Shown one piece after another: positions 50,453 through 58,572 of a DNA stretch of 64,000 nucleotides; positions within the stretch are counted from its first letter, which is position 1, and every line of letters starts with the position of its first letter. Source of the stretch: Gaiellasilicea sp963784895 (lineage in GTDB: Bacteria > Actinomycetota > Thermoleophilia > Gaiellales > Gaiellaceae); assembly GCA_963784895.1 (NCBI GenBank), contig CAWATM010000002.1, positions 62,001-126,000 on the forward strand, in the 5' to 3' direction. A model generated the notes under the pieces. It saw only the letters and a program-made list of their open reading frames with translations, did no database searches and was not told the DNA's origin. Made by a program: the position numbers and the translations under genes.

Positions 50453-51066
50453 GTCAGGCCGGAGACGCGCAGGCCCGCGTGCGCCTTGTAGCGCTTGTTC
50501 ACGTTCACGATCACGGCCGTCATTCCCTCGAGCGCCCGTGAGCTCGCGAGCGGGCCACAGTCGACCGCCCTCCCGGACACGAGCCTGCCGGCGAGCTCGA
50601 GCGCGAGCGCCTTCGCGGTCTCGTCGTCGCCGCAGACGAGGGCGTCCTCGTCCGGCGGCGCGTCGGCGAGGTTGGCAGCGGCGAGCGAGTGCAGGCCCGC
50701 GACCACGGGCGCGTCGAGCTCGTCCTCGATCCGCTTCGCGATCGACGTCGCCTCGCCGGTCGGCTTGACGCCGCCGGGCCCGAAGCTCAGCTCGGCGCAG
50801 ACCGAGAGCACCGGCGTCGAGCCGATCGACTGGCGCAGGTCACGCGCGGTGTCGACCGCCGCATCAGCCTTGACCGCGAAGACCACGAGCTCGACGCCGC
50901 GGACGGCGTCGTCGTTGTTCGCGCCCTGCGCCCCTACCGTCGCAGCCGCCTCGCGCGCCCGCTCGGCGTCGCGGGAGCCGATCACGACGTCGAAGCCGGC
51001 ATCGACCAGACGCTTTGCGACGGCCTGGCCGAAGCTGCCCGTCCCGCCGACGACGGCCACTTTCAC
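50449..51066 (-). CDS. npdG: NADPH-dependent F420 reductase
   Basis: 205 residues. NADP-binding KVAVVGGTGSFGQAVAKRLV, VIGSRDAERAREAAA, VFAVKADAAVDTA, then LHSLAAANLADAPPDEDALV. The F420H2:NADP+ oxidoreductase (Fno/NpdG) moves hydride between F420 and NADP(H). Its position between cofD and cofE fixes the assignment. Read leftwards, it starts 32 nt after cofD ends. Confidence 0.92.
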   Translation of the reverse strand: MKVAVVGGTGSFGQAVAKRLVDAGFDVVIGSRDAERAREAAATVGAQGANNDDAVRGVELVVFAVKADAAVDTARDLRQSIGSTPVLSVCAELSFGPGGVKPTGEATSIAKRIEDELDAPVVAGLHSLAAANLADAPPDEDALVCGDDETAKALALELAGRLVSGRAVDCGPLASSRALEGMTAVIVNVNKRYKAHAGLRVSGLT

Positions 51067-51097
51067 GTCCCTGGCCGCCTCTGGAACGAGAGCGAGC

Positions 51098-52003
51098 TCA
51101 CGCTGCCGCCTCGAGCGCGGTCTCGGCGAGCCGGCGCGATGCGGCGAGGTCGGTCATCAGCGTCTTCGCGACGACGCGGCGCACCGCAGCGGGGCCGGTG
51201 CGGTCAGACTCGTCGACGACGAGCGCGTCGATCAGACCGGCGTAGCAGCCCGCGACATGCTCAGGTGTCGTGCCGCCCGCCATCCGCGCGAGCATACGGT
51301 CTGCCGGCCCTTTGACCGCGCGGCCGCCGACGAGCGGGCTGACGGCGACCGCGGGGACGCGCCTGTCCGCGAGCGCCGCCCGGATCTCCGGCACAGCGAG
51401 AATCGGCCAGATGCTGACGTAGGGGTTCGAGGGCGCGATCAGAATCGCGTCGGCCGCCTCGAGCGCCTCGAGCACGCCCGGCGCGGGACGGGCGTCGCCC
51501 TCGAAGCGGACGCCGTCGACCTCATCGCGGTGGCCGCGCGCGACGAACCACTCCTGAAAGGGGAAGCTCCCGGCCGGGGTGTCGATCCAGGTGCGGAGCC
51601 GATCGTCGGTCGCCGGCAGGACCTCCGCCCCGATCCCGAGCGCGCGCGCGAGGCGCGCGGTGACCGCGGAGAGCCGCTCGCCGGCACCGAGCGCCTGCGT
51701 CCGGACGAGGTGGAGGCCGAGATCGCGGTCGCCGAGCCGGAACCAGTCCTCCCCGCCCAGCGCGGAGACCGTGCCGAGCGCCTCCCAGGTCTCGCCGGCG
51801 CGGCCCCAGCCACGCTCCTCGTCGTTGAGGCCCGCGAGGGCGTAGAGGATGCTGTCGAGATCGGGCGAGACCGACATCCCGAGCACCTCGAGGTCGTCGC
51901 CGACGTTGCCGACGATCGTCAGGTTGGCACCGCCCGCCGCGTCGACAAGACCTCGAGCGAAGCGGGCGCCGCCGACGCCGCCCGAGAGGAGTGCCACCTT
52001 CAC
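51098..52003 (-). CDS. cofD: 2-phospho-L-lactate (or phosphoenolpyruvate) transferase CofD
   Basis: 301 residues from GTG at 52003. KVALLSGGVGGARFARGLVD, TIVGNVGDDLEVLGMSVSPD, GWGRAGETWEALGTVSALGG, LIAPSNPYVSIWPILAVPEI, SPLVGGRAVKGPADRML. It transfers the phospho-lactyl or phosphoenolpyruvyl unit to Fo, giving (dehydro-)F420-0. GTGA overlap with cofC. Confidence 0.95.
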   Translation of the reverse strand: MKVALLSGGVGGARFARGLVDAAGGANLTIVGNVGDDLEVLGMSVSPDLDSILYALAGLNDEERGWGRAGETWEALGTVSALGGEDWFRLGDRDLGLHLVRTQALGAGERLSAVTARLARALGIGAEVLPATDDRLRTWIDTPAGSFPFQEWFVARGHRDEVDGVRFEGDARPAPGVLEALEAADAILIAPSNPYVSIWPILAVPEIRAALADRRVPAVAVSPLVGGRAVKGPADRMLARMAGGTTPEHVAGCYAGLIDALVVDESDRTGPAAVRRVVAKTLMTDLAASRRLAETALEAAA

Positions 52004-52599
52004 GGCTGGAGGACGCGGCCGATCGCCGCCTGCGTCCGCGGGCCCGCGCGCAGCCCGATCCGGCGCAGATCGTCGAGCGTGTCGACGTCGTCGCTGAGAT
52101 TCGGGATCGCGCAGGAGATCGCCGGAACGCCGAGCCCGTCCGCATGGTTCCGAAAGCGCGCGGCGCTGCCGCCGCCGTAGAGCGGCGCGAAGTGCTCCTT
52201 GCCCGGCAGCGCGAGGGCGTTCGTCGTCCCGTCCTCGGCCTCGACATAGCCGATCGCGCCGAGATCGGCGGCTCCCGCGAGCGTGCGCAGGTCGTGCGGG
52301 ACGGCGCACGGCAGGTCGGCGTTGACGACGAGCACCGTCCCGCCGTCGAGCTGTTCCAACGCGGCGGCGACGGCGGCACCCTGGCCGCCGCGGACGTCGG
52401 CGACCGGCTCGGCGCCGAGCTCCGCCGCGAGCGCACGGCCGTCCTTGTCGCCGGTGACGACGAGCGTGCGCCCGGTGGCGGTGGCGGCCGCCAGCACGTC
52501 GCCGAGCATCGCCAGCCCGAGCCGCGCGCGGACCTCGTCCGGCGCGTCGAGCCGCTGCTTCCCGTGCTCGCCGCGGAACGGGATCACGATCTGCGTCAT
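52000..52599 (-). CDS. cofC: 2-phospho-L-lactate guanylyltransferase CofC
   Basis: 199 residues. Nucleotidyltransferase fold: QIVIPFRGEHGKQRLDAPDE, TLVVTGDKDGRALAAELGAE, VLVVNADLPCAVPHDLRTLA, and NHADGLGVPAISCAIPNLS. It activates 2-phospholactate or PEP with GTP for CofD. First gene of the cofC-cofD-npdG-cofE operon; the Fo synthase gene (fbiC or cofG/H) is not in the window. Confidence 0.93.
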   Translation of the reverse strand: MTQIVIPFRGEHGKQRLDAPDEVRARLGLAMLGDVLAAATATGRTLVVTGDKDGRALAAELGAEPVADVRGGQGAAVAAALEQLDGGTVLVVNADLPCAVPHDLRTLAGAADLGAIGYVEAEDGTTNALALPGKEHFAPLYGGGSAARFRNHADGLGVPAISCAIPNLSDDVDTLDDLRRIGLRAGPRTQAAIGRVLQP

Positions 52600-52604
52600 C
52601 GGGC

Positions 52605-52613
52605 CAGACTCTA
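52605..52613. promoter_or_regulatory. interleaved divergent -10 hexamers (cofC / PolX-like)
   Basis: CAGACTCTA holds CAGACT on the + strand (52605-52610, 6 nt before GTG 52617) and TAGAGT on the minus strand (52608-52613, 8 nt before the cofC ATG at 52599). Confidence 0.5.
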
Positions 52614-52616
52614 GTC

Positions 52617-54194
52617 GTGACCAACGCCGCGCTCGCCGAACGCCTGGACGCCTTCGCCGCTCTGCTCGACCTCAACGGCTCCGGCCGCTACACGGTGCGC
52701 GCGTACCGCCGCGCGGCCGATCTGATCCGCACCACGCCTGCGGACGTGTCGGCACTCGTGCGCGCCGGGCGGGTGCGTGAGCTGGCCGGTGTCGGCCCCG
52801 GGATCGAGGCGAGGCTGCGCGAGCTGGTCGACACCGGCCGCATCGCCGAGCTGGACGAGCTGGAGGCGCAGGCGCTACCGGAGCTCGTCGGCGTCGCCGC
52901 GTTGCTCGGCGTCTCGACGAAGCGGATGCGCGAGCTCGGGCACGCGCTGGGGATCAGGACGCTGCCGGAGCTGCGCGCGGCAGCGGCCGAGGGGCGGCTC
53001 GCGAGCGTCCCGGGAATCGGGCCGAAGACGACCGCGAGGATCGAGCAGGGGCTCGCCGGGCTCGGCGCCGCCAGGCCGAGACGAGGGATGACCCTGAACC
53101 GCGCGCTCGCGCTCGTCGGCGAAGTGGCCGAGGCGCTCGGCGGCGAGCCCGCCGGCGATCCGCGGCGCGCCTGCGAGCTTTCGACCTACTTCGCCGTCGT
53201 CGTACCGCAGAACCGCCTGGCAGACGCCGAGGCGCTGCCGCAGCTGGTCGCGGTGCTGGAGCGGGACGAGCGGCGCGTCGTCGGGGTCACGGCGGACGGC
53301 TACCCGATCGAGGTGGTCGGTGCGACGGCGGACACCTGGGAGGCGGAGCTCGTGCGCGCGATCGGCTCGCCGGAGTGGGTCGCCGCGCACGGAGACCGTC
53401 GCGGCGCCGCGCTGCCGCCGCCGGAGCTGCGCGAGCTCGACGCGCCGACGCCGCCGCCCGACCTGCTCGAGCTCGACCAGGTCCGCGGCGACCTCCACGT
53501 CCATACGACCGCCTCCGACGGCAAGGCGACCGTCGAGGAGATGGGCCGCGGGGCCCAGGCGCTCGGCTACGAGTACCTGGCGATCTGCGACCACACGCGC
53601 AACGTGCGGGTCGTGCCAGGGCTCGACGCCGACGACATCCGTCGTCAGGCCGAGGAGATCGCGGCGGCGAACGAGGTGCTGGCGCCGTTCCGGATCCTCC
53701 GGGGCAGCGAATGCGACATCCTCCCCGACGGCTCGCTCGACCTTCCCGACGACGTCCTCGCCGGGCTCGAGTGGGTGCAGATCAGCCTCCACGCCGGCCA
53801 GCGGGCGCCGCGCGGGGCGATCACCGACCGCGTCGTCGAGGCGATGCACCATGCAGCCATGTGCAAAGGCGCGGCGTCGTGCCTCTCGCATCCGAAGGGC
53901 CGGATCCTGAACCACCGGCCGGAGAACGCGCTCGACCTCGAGCGCGTCTTCGAGGTCGCGCGCGAGACGGGCGTCGCCGTGGAGGTGAACGGCCTCCCCG
54001 ACCGACTCGATCTCTCCGGCGCCCACGTCCGGGAGGCGCTCGCAGCCGGTGTCCCGATCGTCTGCTCCACGGACGCGCACTCGGTGCGCGGGCTCGGCAA
54101 CATGGCGCTCTCGGTCGCGACCGCCCGCCGCGGCGGTGCCCCGCGCGGCTCGGTCCTCAACACACTCTCGCTGGCGAAGCTCCTAGGCCGCTGA
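52617..54194 (+). CDS. PolX-family protein with PHP domain and degenerate polymerase domain
   Basis: 525 residues from GTG at 52617; bacterial PolX is about 570. HhH repeats: ELAGVGPGIEARLRELVDTG and ASVPGIGPKTTARIEQGL. The nucleotidyltransferase part is present in outline, but the GS.RR...DID catalytic motif reads DPRRACELSTYFAVVV without the two Asp residues, so polymerase activity is probably lost. The PHP domain (from about residue 292) is intact: DLHVHTTASDG, ICDHTRNVRVVPGL, GSECDILPDGSLDL, SLHAGQ, SHPKGRIL, STDAHSVRGLGNM. It probably acts as a phosphoesterase or nuclease in repair. Confidence 0.85.
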   Translation: MTNAALAERLDAFAALLDLNGSGRYTVRAYRRAADLIRTTPADVSALVRAGRVRELAGVGPGIEARLRELVDTGRIAELDELEAQALPELVGVAALLGVSTKRMRELGHALGIRTLPELRAAAAEGRLASVPGIGPKTTARIEQGLAGLGAARPRRGMTLNRALALVGEVAEALGGEPAGDPRRACELSTYFAVVVPQNRLADAEALPQLVAVLERDERRVVGVTADGYPIEVVGATADTWEAELVRAIGSPEWVAAHGDRRGAALPPPELRELDAPTPPPDLLELDQVRGDLHVHTTASDGKATVEEMGRGAQALGYEYLAICDHTRNVRVVPGLDADDIRRQAEEIAAANEVLAPFRILRGSECDILPDGSLDLPDDVLAGLEWVQISLHAGQRAPRGAITDRVVEAMHHAAMCKGAASCLSHPKGRILNHRPENALDLERVFEVARETGVAVEVNGLPDRLDLSGAHVREALAAGVPIVCSTDAHSVRGLGNMALSVATARRGGAPRGSVLNTLSLAKLLGR

Positions 54195-54467
54195 CTGGCC
54201 CGAGCCGGGGCCGCGCTCCGCGTACTCGTGCACCTCGTACCAGTGCGTACTGCGGAGCGCCTCGGCCACCTCGGGATCGGTGTGCCCGGCGTAGAAGACG
54301 TGGTGCTCGAGGTCGCAGCAGATCGCGACGTCGCCGAGCGAGACGTGCGTGATCGCCGTCAACACCTCGACCGGCAGCTGCGCCTCGGCGACCGTGTAGT
54401 GCATGAACTGCAGATCCGGAGCGAGCTCCATCAGGACCGGCCAGTCGGGGCACGTGCGAGAGCTCAT
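54183..54467 (-). CDS. conserved hypothetical protein in the heme/ABC operon
   Basis: 94 residues from ATG at 54467, overlapping the Wzt-like stop (ATGA). CPDWPVLMELAPDLQFMHYT, VSLGDVAICCDLEHHVFYAG, HTDPEVAEALRSTHWYEVHE. Rich in His, Cys and acidic residues, so a metal site is possible. A recognisable actinobacterial family without known function. Confidence 0.7.
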   Translation of the reverse strand: MSSRTCPDWPVLMELAPDLQFMHYTVAEAQLPVEVLTAITHVSLGDVAICCDLEHHVFYAGHTDPEVAEALRSTHWYEVHEYAERGPGSGQSAA

Positions 54468-55666
54468 CGCTCGACGGAGTTCTGCTCGGCTGCCCAGCTC
54501 CCTTCCAGACGGACGACGCCGCGTTCCTCGCCGGCGGGATAGACGAGGAAGGTGAGCGCGTCGTCGAGCCAGTGCAGAACCCGGTCGCCGCTCGCGTCTG
54601 CGAGCCCGAGCCGCAGCTGGAAGCGGCCGTCCGAGAGCGGCAGCGGATCGACGTCGTAGCGCAGCTCGCGGGTCCCGTCGGCCCAGCCGACGCGGGCCGT
54701 GTCGAGCACGTCCGACGCGACGAGCAGCCCCGCCTCGTCGCGCAGCTCGAGCTGGAGCTGCGGCGGCGCGATCCCGTTCTCCGCCTCGATTCGAAGCCGG
54801 AGCGAGAAGGGCTCGCCCGCGAGGAACTGCTGCCGCTCCTGCCCCTCGTGGCCGACGAGCCGCGCGGCGGCGATCGTCGCCTCGCCGGTGCCCCACTCGC
54901 GCAGCCCGGCGGCGCGCTCGGCCGGGTCGGCCTCGGACGCCAGCACGCGGCGGTAGCGGACGATCGCCTCGTGCGTCGGACCGTCGAACTCGAGCCGGCC
55001 CTCGCGCAGCAGCACCGCGCGCTCGCAGAGGCGCTCGACCTGCGTGGCGTCGTGCGAGACGAAGACGATCGTCCCGCCGCGCTGCTTGAACTCGAAGACC
55101 TTGCCGAAGCACTTGCGCTGAAACGCCTCGTCGCCGACGGCGAAGACTTCGTCGAGCAGGAGGATGTCGGCATCGAGGTGCGCGGCGATCGCGAAGCCGA
55201 GCCGCATGTACATCCCCGAGGAGTAGGTGCGGACGGGACGGTCGATCGCCTGCTCGAGCTCGGCGAAGGAGACGATCTCGTCGAAACGCTCGCGGATCTG
55301 CGCCCGCTTGAGCCCGTAGATGGCGCCGTTGAGGAAGACGTTCTCGCGGCCGCTGAAGTCGGGGTGGAAGCCGGCGCCCAGCTCGAGCAGCGAACCGATC
55401 CGGCCGCCGACGGCGACGCGCCCCGACGTCGGCTTGATGATCCCCGCGATCAGGCGCAGCAACGTCGACTTGCCGGAGCCGTTGCGGCCGACGAGCCCGA
55501 CCGCCTCGCCGGGCTCGATCGCGAGCGAGACGTCGTCGAGCGCCTGGACGTCCTGGGGTTCGGTGCGACCGCGGAGGACGAACAGCTCCTTGAGGCTGCG
55601 GGCCTCGTGTGCGTGGACGCGGAAGCGGCGCGAGACCCCGTCGACCCGGATCTGGCCCGTGTTCAC
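54464..55666 (-). CDS. ABC transporter ATP-binding protein, Wzt type
   Basis: 400 residues from GTG at 55666. Nucleotide-binding domain: VSRRFRVHAHEARSLKELFV, Walker A LVGRNGSGKSTLLRLIAG, LLELGAGFHPDFSGRENVFL, signature TYSSGMYMRLGFAIAAHL, Walker B ILLLDEVFAVGDEAF, H-loop IVFVSHDATQVE. A C-terminal Wzt-like carbohydrate-binding extension follows (PQLQLELRDEAGLLVASDVL). It exports an O-antigen-like polysaccharide or teichoic-acid-like polymer. Its permease partner is probably the ABC-2 protein at 58535-59323. Overlaps hemH by 4 nt. Confidence 0.92.
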   Translation of the reverse strand: MNTGQIRVDGVSRRFRVHAHEARSLKELFVLRGRTEPQDVQALDDVSLAIEPGEAVGLVGRNGSGKSTLLRLIAGIIKPTSGRVAVGGRIGSLLELGAGFHPDFSGRENVFLNGAIYGLKRAQIRERFDEIVSFAELEQAIDRPVRTYSSGMYMRLGFAIAAHLDADILLLDEVFAVGDEAFQRKCFGKVFEFKQRGGTIVFVSHDATQVERLCERAVLLREGRLEFDGPTHEAIVRYRRVLASEADPAERAAGLREWGTGEATIAAARLVGHEGQERQQFLAGEPFSLRLRIEAENGIAPPQLQLELRDEAGLLVASDVLDTARVGWADGTRELRYDVDPLPLSDGRFQLRLGLADASGDRVLHWLDDALTFLVYPAGEERGVVRLEGSWAAEQNSVER

Positions 55667-56610
55667 CTCTGCAACGGTACAGCGGAGTGCCGCCGGACGA
55701 GCCCGGCGAGCACGTGGATGAACGCCGGCTCGGCGTTCGGCAGCTCGATCCGGTCGAGCCGGATCCCGAGCTCGCGGGCGCGGTCGACTGCCTCGACGTC
55801 GAGGTCCCAGCGGATCTCGAGGTGGTCGGCCACGAAGCCGACCGGGCAGAGCAGGACGTCGCGCACGTCGTTCGCCGCGAGCTCGTTCAGGTGCACGAGG
55901 ATGTCGGGGCCGAGCCAGGGCTCGCCGGTCGGCGACTCGCTCTGAAAGGCGAACGTCCACTCGCCCACACCCGCGCGCTCGGCGACGAGCTTCGAGGTCA
56001 GGAGCAGCTCGTCGCGGTAGGGGTCGCCCTCCTCGAGGATCCGGGTCGGCAGCGAATGCGCCGTGAAGACGACGTGCTTGTGTCGATCCGGGGCGAGCTT
56101 CTCTGCGAGCAGGTCGACGAAGCCCTGGTCGCTGCCCCAGCGCTCGACGAAGCGGACCGGCACGCGGCCGGCGACGGCGTCTTCCAGCTGCGCGCGGTAC
56201 TTGCCGATCGACATCCCCGAGTAGTGCGGCGCCAGCACCAGGCCGACGAGCTCCTCGGCTCCGCCCGCGAGCGCCTGCTCGACCGCAGCCGCGATCCGGG
56301 GCTGCCAGTGGCGCATGCCGGTGTAGACGGGGAGGCCGAGCTCGGCCTCGAGCGCGGCTCGCGTCGCCTCGGTGATCTCGTTCAGCGGGTTCGAGTCCTC
56401 GATCCCGAGCCGCCGGTAGCGATCGACGAGGTCCTCGAGCAGCTCGGGCCGGATCGGGCGGCCGCCGCGGATGTCGGCGTAGTAGGCCGGAACGTCCTCG
56501 AGCCGGTCCGGCGACCCGTAGGCCATCAGCACGACCGCCGTGCTCCGCCCCGCTCCGAGACCGGCAAAGCCGGTGTCTCTGGGCGGCTCCGTCGAGCCGA
56601 CGCCGCTCAT
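55663..56610 (-). CDS. hemH: ferrochelatase / coproporphyrin ferrochelatase
   Basis: 315 residues from ATG at 56610. AVVLMAYGSPDRLEDVPAYY, GMRHWQPRIAAAVEQALAGG, HYSGMSIGKYRAQLEDAV, HVVFTAHSLPTRILEEGDPY with the metal-site His, WTFAFQSESPTGEPWLGPD, and LLCPVGFVADHLEIRWDLD with the catalytic Glu. In Actinobacteria it normally inserts iron into coproporphyrin III. The first about 24 residues (SGVGSTEPPRDTGFAG and on) come from the repeat shared with cofE. Overlaps hemE (ATGA) and the Wzt-like gene (GTGA). Confidence 0.94.
   Translation of the reverse strand: MSGVGSTEPPRDTGFAGLGAGRSTAVVLMAYGSPDRLEDVPAYYADIRGGRPIRPELLEDLVDRYRRLGIEDSNPLNEITEATRAALEAELGLPVYTGMRHWQPRIAAAVEQALAGGAEELVGLVLAPHYSGMSIGKYRAQLEDAVAGRVPVRFVERWGSDQGFVDLLAEKLAPDRHKHVVFTAHSLPTRILEEGDPYRDELLLTSKLVAERAGVGEWTFAFQSESPTGEPWLGPDILVHLNELAANDVRDVLLCPVGFVADHLEIRWDLDVEAVDRARELGIRLDRIELPNAEPAFIHVLAGLVRRHSAVPLQR
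56548..56607 (-). repeat. coding palindromic repeat, copy 2 (5' end of hemH)
   Basis: Same three blocks as 50379-50443: CCCCGCTCCGA (56548-56558), CCGGCAAAGCCGG (56561-56573), and the 26-bp identical block (56582-56607). It encodes SGVGSTEPP and a further dozen residues ahead of the conserved HemH start. Confidence 0.8.
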
Positions 56611-57638
56611 GCCGGGACGCGGGCGGTCTGCTCGTGCACGAACGCGCGCAGGCGGCCGAGCACGTCGGGATCGGTGTCGGGCATGACGCCGTGGCCGAGG
56701 TTGAAGATGTGGCCCGGGCGGCCGGCCGCGCGGGCGAGCACGTCGAGCGTCGCCGCCTCGATCCGCTCCCACGGGCCGAAGAGGGCGGCGCCGTCGAGGT
56801 TGCCCTGGACGCCGCGCTCGCCGCCGACCTGCTGCCAGCCCCAGTCGAGCGGGATCCGCCAGTCGAGCCCGATCACGTCGCCGCCCGCGTCGCGCATCTG
56901 CTCGAGCAGCGTCGCCGTGCCGGTGCCGAAGTGGATCGTCGGGCAGTCGACTGCGGCGAGGATGCGCGCCGAGTACGGCTGCACGAACTCCTCGTAGTCC
57001 TGCGGTGAGAGCGCGCCGACCCACGAGTCGAAGAGCTGGATCACGTCCGCGCCCGCGCGCACCTTTGCGGCGACGTAGAGGGAGAACGCCTGCGTCAACT
57101 TCTCCATCAGCGCGTGCCAGGTCTGCGGCTGGGTGTACATCAGCCGCTTCACGTTCAGGAACTCGCGGCTCGGCTTGCCCTCGATCAGGTAGCCGGCGAC
57201 GGTGAAGGGACCGCCGCAGAAGCCGATCACGGCCTGGTCGGGGCGCAGCTCGCGCCGCACGATCGCGACGGCCTCGAGGATGAACGGGACGGACTCTTCA
57301 GGCTCCGGCACCGTCAGGCGGTCGACGTCGGCGCGCGACCGCACCGGCTGCTCGATCACGGGGCCGACGTTCTCGACGAGCTCGACGTTCACGCCCATCC
57401 CGAGCAGCGGCAGCATGATGTCGGCGAACATCACGGCCGCGTCGACGTCGTGGCGGCGCACTGGCTGGAGCGTCACCTCGGCGCAGAGCTCGGGCTCGTA
57501 GCAGACCTCGAAGAGCGTGTGCGTCTTGCGAATCTCGCGGTACTCCGGCAGCGACCTGCCCGCCTGGCGCATGAACCACACCGGCGTGCGCTCGGTCGGC
57601 TCCAGCCGGGCGGCGCGGACGAGAAGGGGCTCGCTCAT
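56607..57638 (-). CDS. hemE: uroporphyrinogen decarboxylase
   Basis: 343 residues from ATG at 57638. PVWFMRQAGRSLPEYREIRK, AAVMFADIMLPLLGMGVNVE with catalytic Asp, GFCGGPFTVAGYLIEG, IQLFDSWVGALSPQDYEEFV, HIFNLGHGVMPDTDPDVLG. Decarboxylates uroporphyrinogen III to coproporphyrinogen III. Head of the hemE-hemH-Wzt-hypothetical operon, all joined by 4-nt overlaps. Minus-strand TAGCCT ends 7 nt before the start. Confidence 0.96.
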   Translation of the reverse strand: MSEPLLVRAARLEPTERTPVWFMRQAGRSLPEYREIRKTHTLFEVCYEPELCAEVTLQPVRRHDVDAAVMFADIMLPLLGMGVNVELVENVGPVIEQPVRSRADVDRLTVPEPEESVPFILEAVAIVRRELRPDQAVIGFCGGPFTVAGYLIEGKPSREFLNVKRLMYTQPQTWHALMEKLTQAFSLYVAAKVRAGADVIQLFDSWVGALSPQDYEEFVQPYSARILAAVDCPTIHFGTGTATLLEQMRDAGGDVIGLDWRIPLDWGWQQVGGERGVQGNLDGAALFGPWERIEAATLDVLARAAGRPGHIFNLGHGVMPDTDPDVLGRLRAFVHEQTARVPA

Positions 57639-57644
57639 CCGGAG

Positions 57645-57651
57645 TAGGCTA
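57645..57651. promoter_or_regulatory. interleaved divergent -10 hexamers (hemE / leader ORF)
   Basis: TAGGCTA holds TAGGCT on the + strand (57645-57650, 8 nt before ATG 57659) and TAGCCT on the minus strand (57646-57651, 7 nt before the hemE ATG). They lie beside the palindrome GGCTAGCTAGCC. Confidence 0.45.
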
Positions 57652-57658
57652 GCTAGCC

Positions 57659-57760
57659 ATGCCACGCGCACACTCAGGACTTGGGCCGCGAAGCGGCCCC
57701 TTCAGGGGTCTTCGCGCGCGGAGCATCCGCTCCCGCGGATGCTCCGCTTGCGCCAGCTAG
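57659..57760 (+). CDS. 33-residue leader ORF spanning the double-hairpin repeat
   Basis: ATG at 57659, 8 nt after TAGGCT, stop TAG at 57758-57760. The stop shares its last base with the GTG (57760) of the following gene (TAGTG), a typical translational-coupling junction. The peptide (MPRAHSGLGPRSGPFRGL, then Arg/Ser-rich, ending CSACAS) is dictated by the hairpins, so it may matter only through its translation. It could be a regulatory leader or a by-product of the repeat. Confidence 0.35.
   Translation: MPRAHSGLGPRSGPFRGLRARSIRSRGCSACAS
57683..57747 (+). repeat. double-hairpin repeat, copy B
   Basis: Hairpin 1: GGGCCGC (57683-57689), loop GAA, GCGGCCC (57693-57699). Linker CTTCAGGGGTCT (57700-57711), identical to copy A. 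Hairpin 2: 13-bp stem 57718-57730 with 57735-57747, loop TCCC, same core GCATCCGC/GCGGATGC. The stems differ from copy A by compensating changes. It lies in the 5' region of the Ig-like-domain gene. Confidence 0.75.
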
Positions 57761-58572
57761 TGCAGCGAGTCGGCGAGCACCCTGTCCCGGCCGGCCCGCT
57801 TGCGGTGCGGTGGCTCGCCTACGATCTGCCGGACTTCCGCGCCGGCGCCGAGGGCGATGTCGAGGTCGTGCTCCAGAACGCGGGGACGGCGACCTGGCGC
57901 GCTCGCGGCAACACAGGCGTCAAGCTCTCCTACCACTGGCTCGACGACCGCGGCAACGCGATCGTCTGGGACGGGCCGCGCGTCGACTTCGGCGAGCCGG
58001 TCGCCCCCGGAGACGAGGTCGAGGTGGCACTACGCGTGCGGGCGCCGCAGCCGCCCGGTCGCTACCGGCTCGCGTTCGACCTGGTCGAGGAGCTGCGCTT
58101 CTGGTTCGCCGAGGTCGGCTCGGTCCCGCTCGAGCTCGATGCCGAGGTGCTGCCTCGAATCGCTGAGCGCCGGCTCGCCGTCGTCGTCCGGGGCGGCGTC
58201 GACGAGGAGACGGCGGCGGCGCTTCAGGCGCTGGAGGAGCCGCTCGTCGAGGCGGACGCTGTCGCGACCGCCTACCTCGTCACCGGCGCGCTCCCCGCCC
58301 CCGACTGGTCGGCGCGGATCCTCGACGCCCACGCCGACGGCTACGTCGCCGTCGGTGGCTCGATCGAGGCCCGCGAGCGCTCGCTGCGTCCCTGGGCTCC
58401 GGGCGGCGGCCGCAATCCCGCCTTCTCGCACCCACTGCTGCTCCCGTCGCTCCTCACCGGCCTCGAGCCCGGCGAGCACGACGGCCTGCCCGCCTACGCC
58501 CCCGACGGCGAGCCCGCGATCTTCGACGGCCGGATCAGACTTCGACTGCCACGCGGTCGTCGACGCGCGTGA
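57760..58572 (+). CDS. Ig-like-domain protein linked to polysaccharide export genes
   Basis: 270 residues from GTG at 57760; an ATG at 57739 inside hairpin 2 is the alternative. Residues 15-115 resemble an NBR1/Ig-like beta-sandwich (VEVVLQNAGTATWRARGNTG, VKLSYHWLDDRGNAIVWDGP, APQPPGRYRLAFDLVEE) as found in Wzt-type and glycan-processing proteins. The C-terminal half (LAVVVRGGVDEETAAALQAL, YVAVGGSIEARERSL) is unassigned. It probably helps recognise or handle the exported glycan. Overlaps the convergent permease by 38 nt. Confidence 0.6.
   Translation: MQRVGEHPVPAGPLAVRWLAYDLPDFRAGAEGDVEVVLQNAGTATWRARGNTGVKLSYHWLDDRGNAIVWDGPRVDFGEPVAPGDEVEVALRVRAPQPPGRYRLAFDLVEELRFWFAEVGSVPLELDAEVLPRIAERRLAVVVRGGVDEETAAALQALEEPLVEADAVATAYLVTGALPAPDWSARILDAHADGYVAVGGSIEARERSLRPWAPGGGRNPAFSHPLLLPSLLTGLEPGEHDGLPAYAPDGEPAIFDGRIRLRLPRGRRRA

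Noticed and set aside
57739..57741. ATG inside hairpin 2 as the start of the Ig-like-domain gene
   Set aside because: It is buried in a 13-bp stem with no ribosome binding site, whereas GTG 57760 overlaps the stop of a leader ORF in a typical coupling junction.
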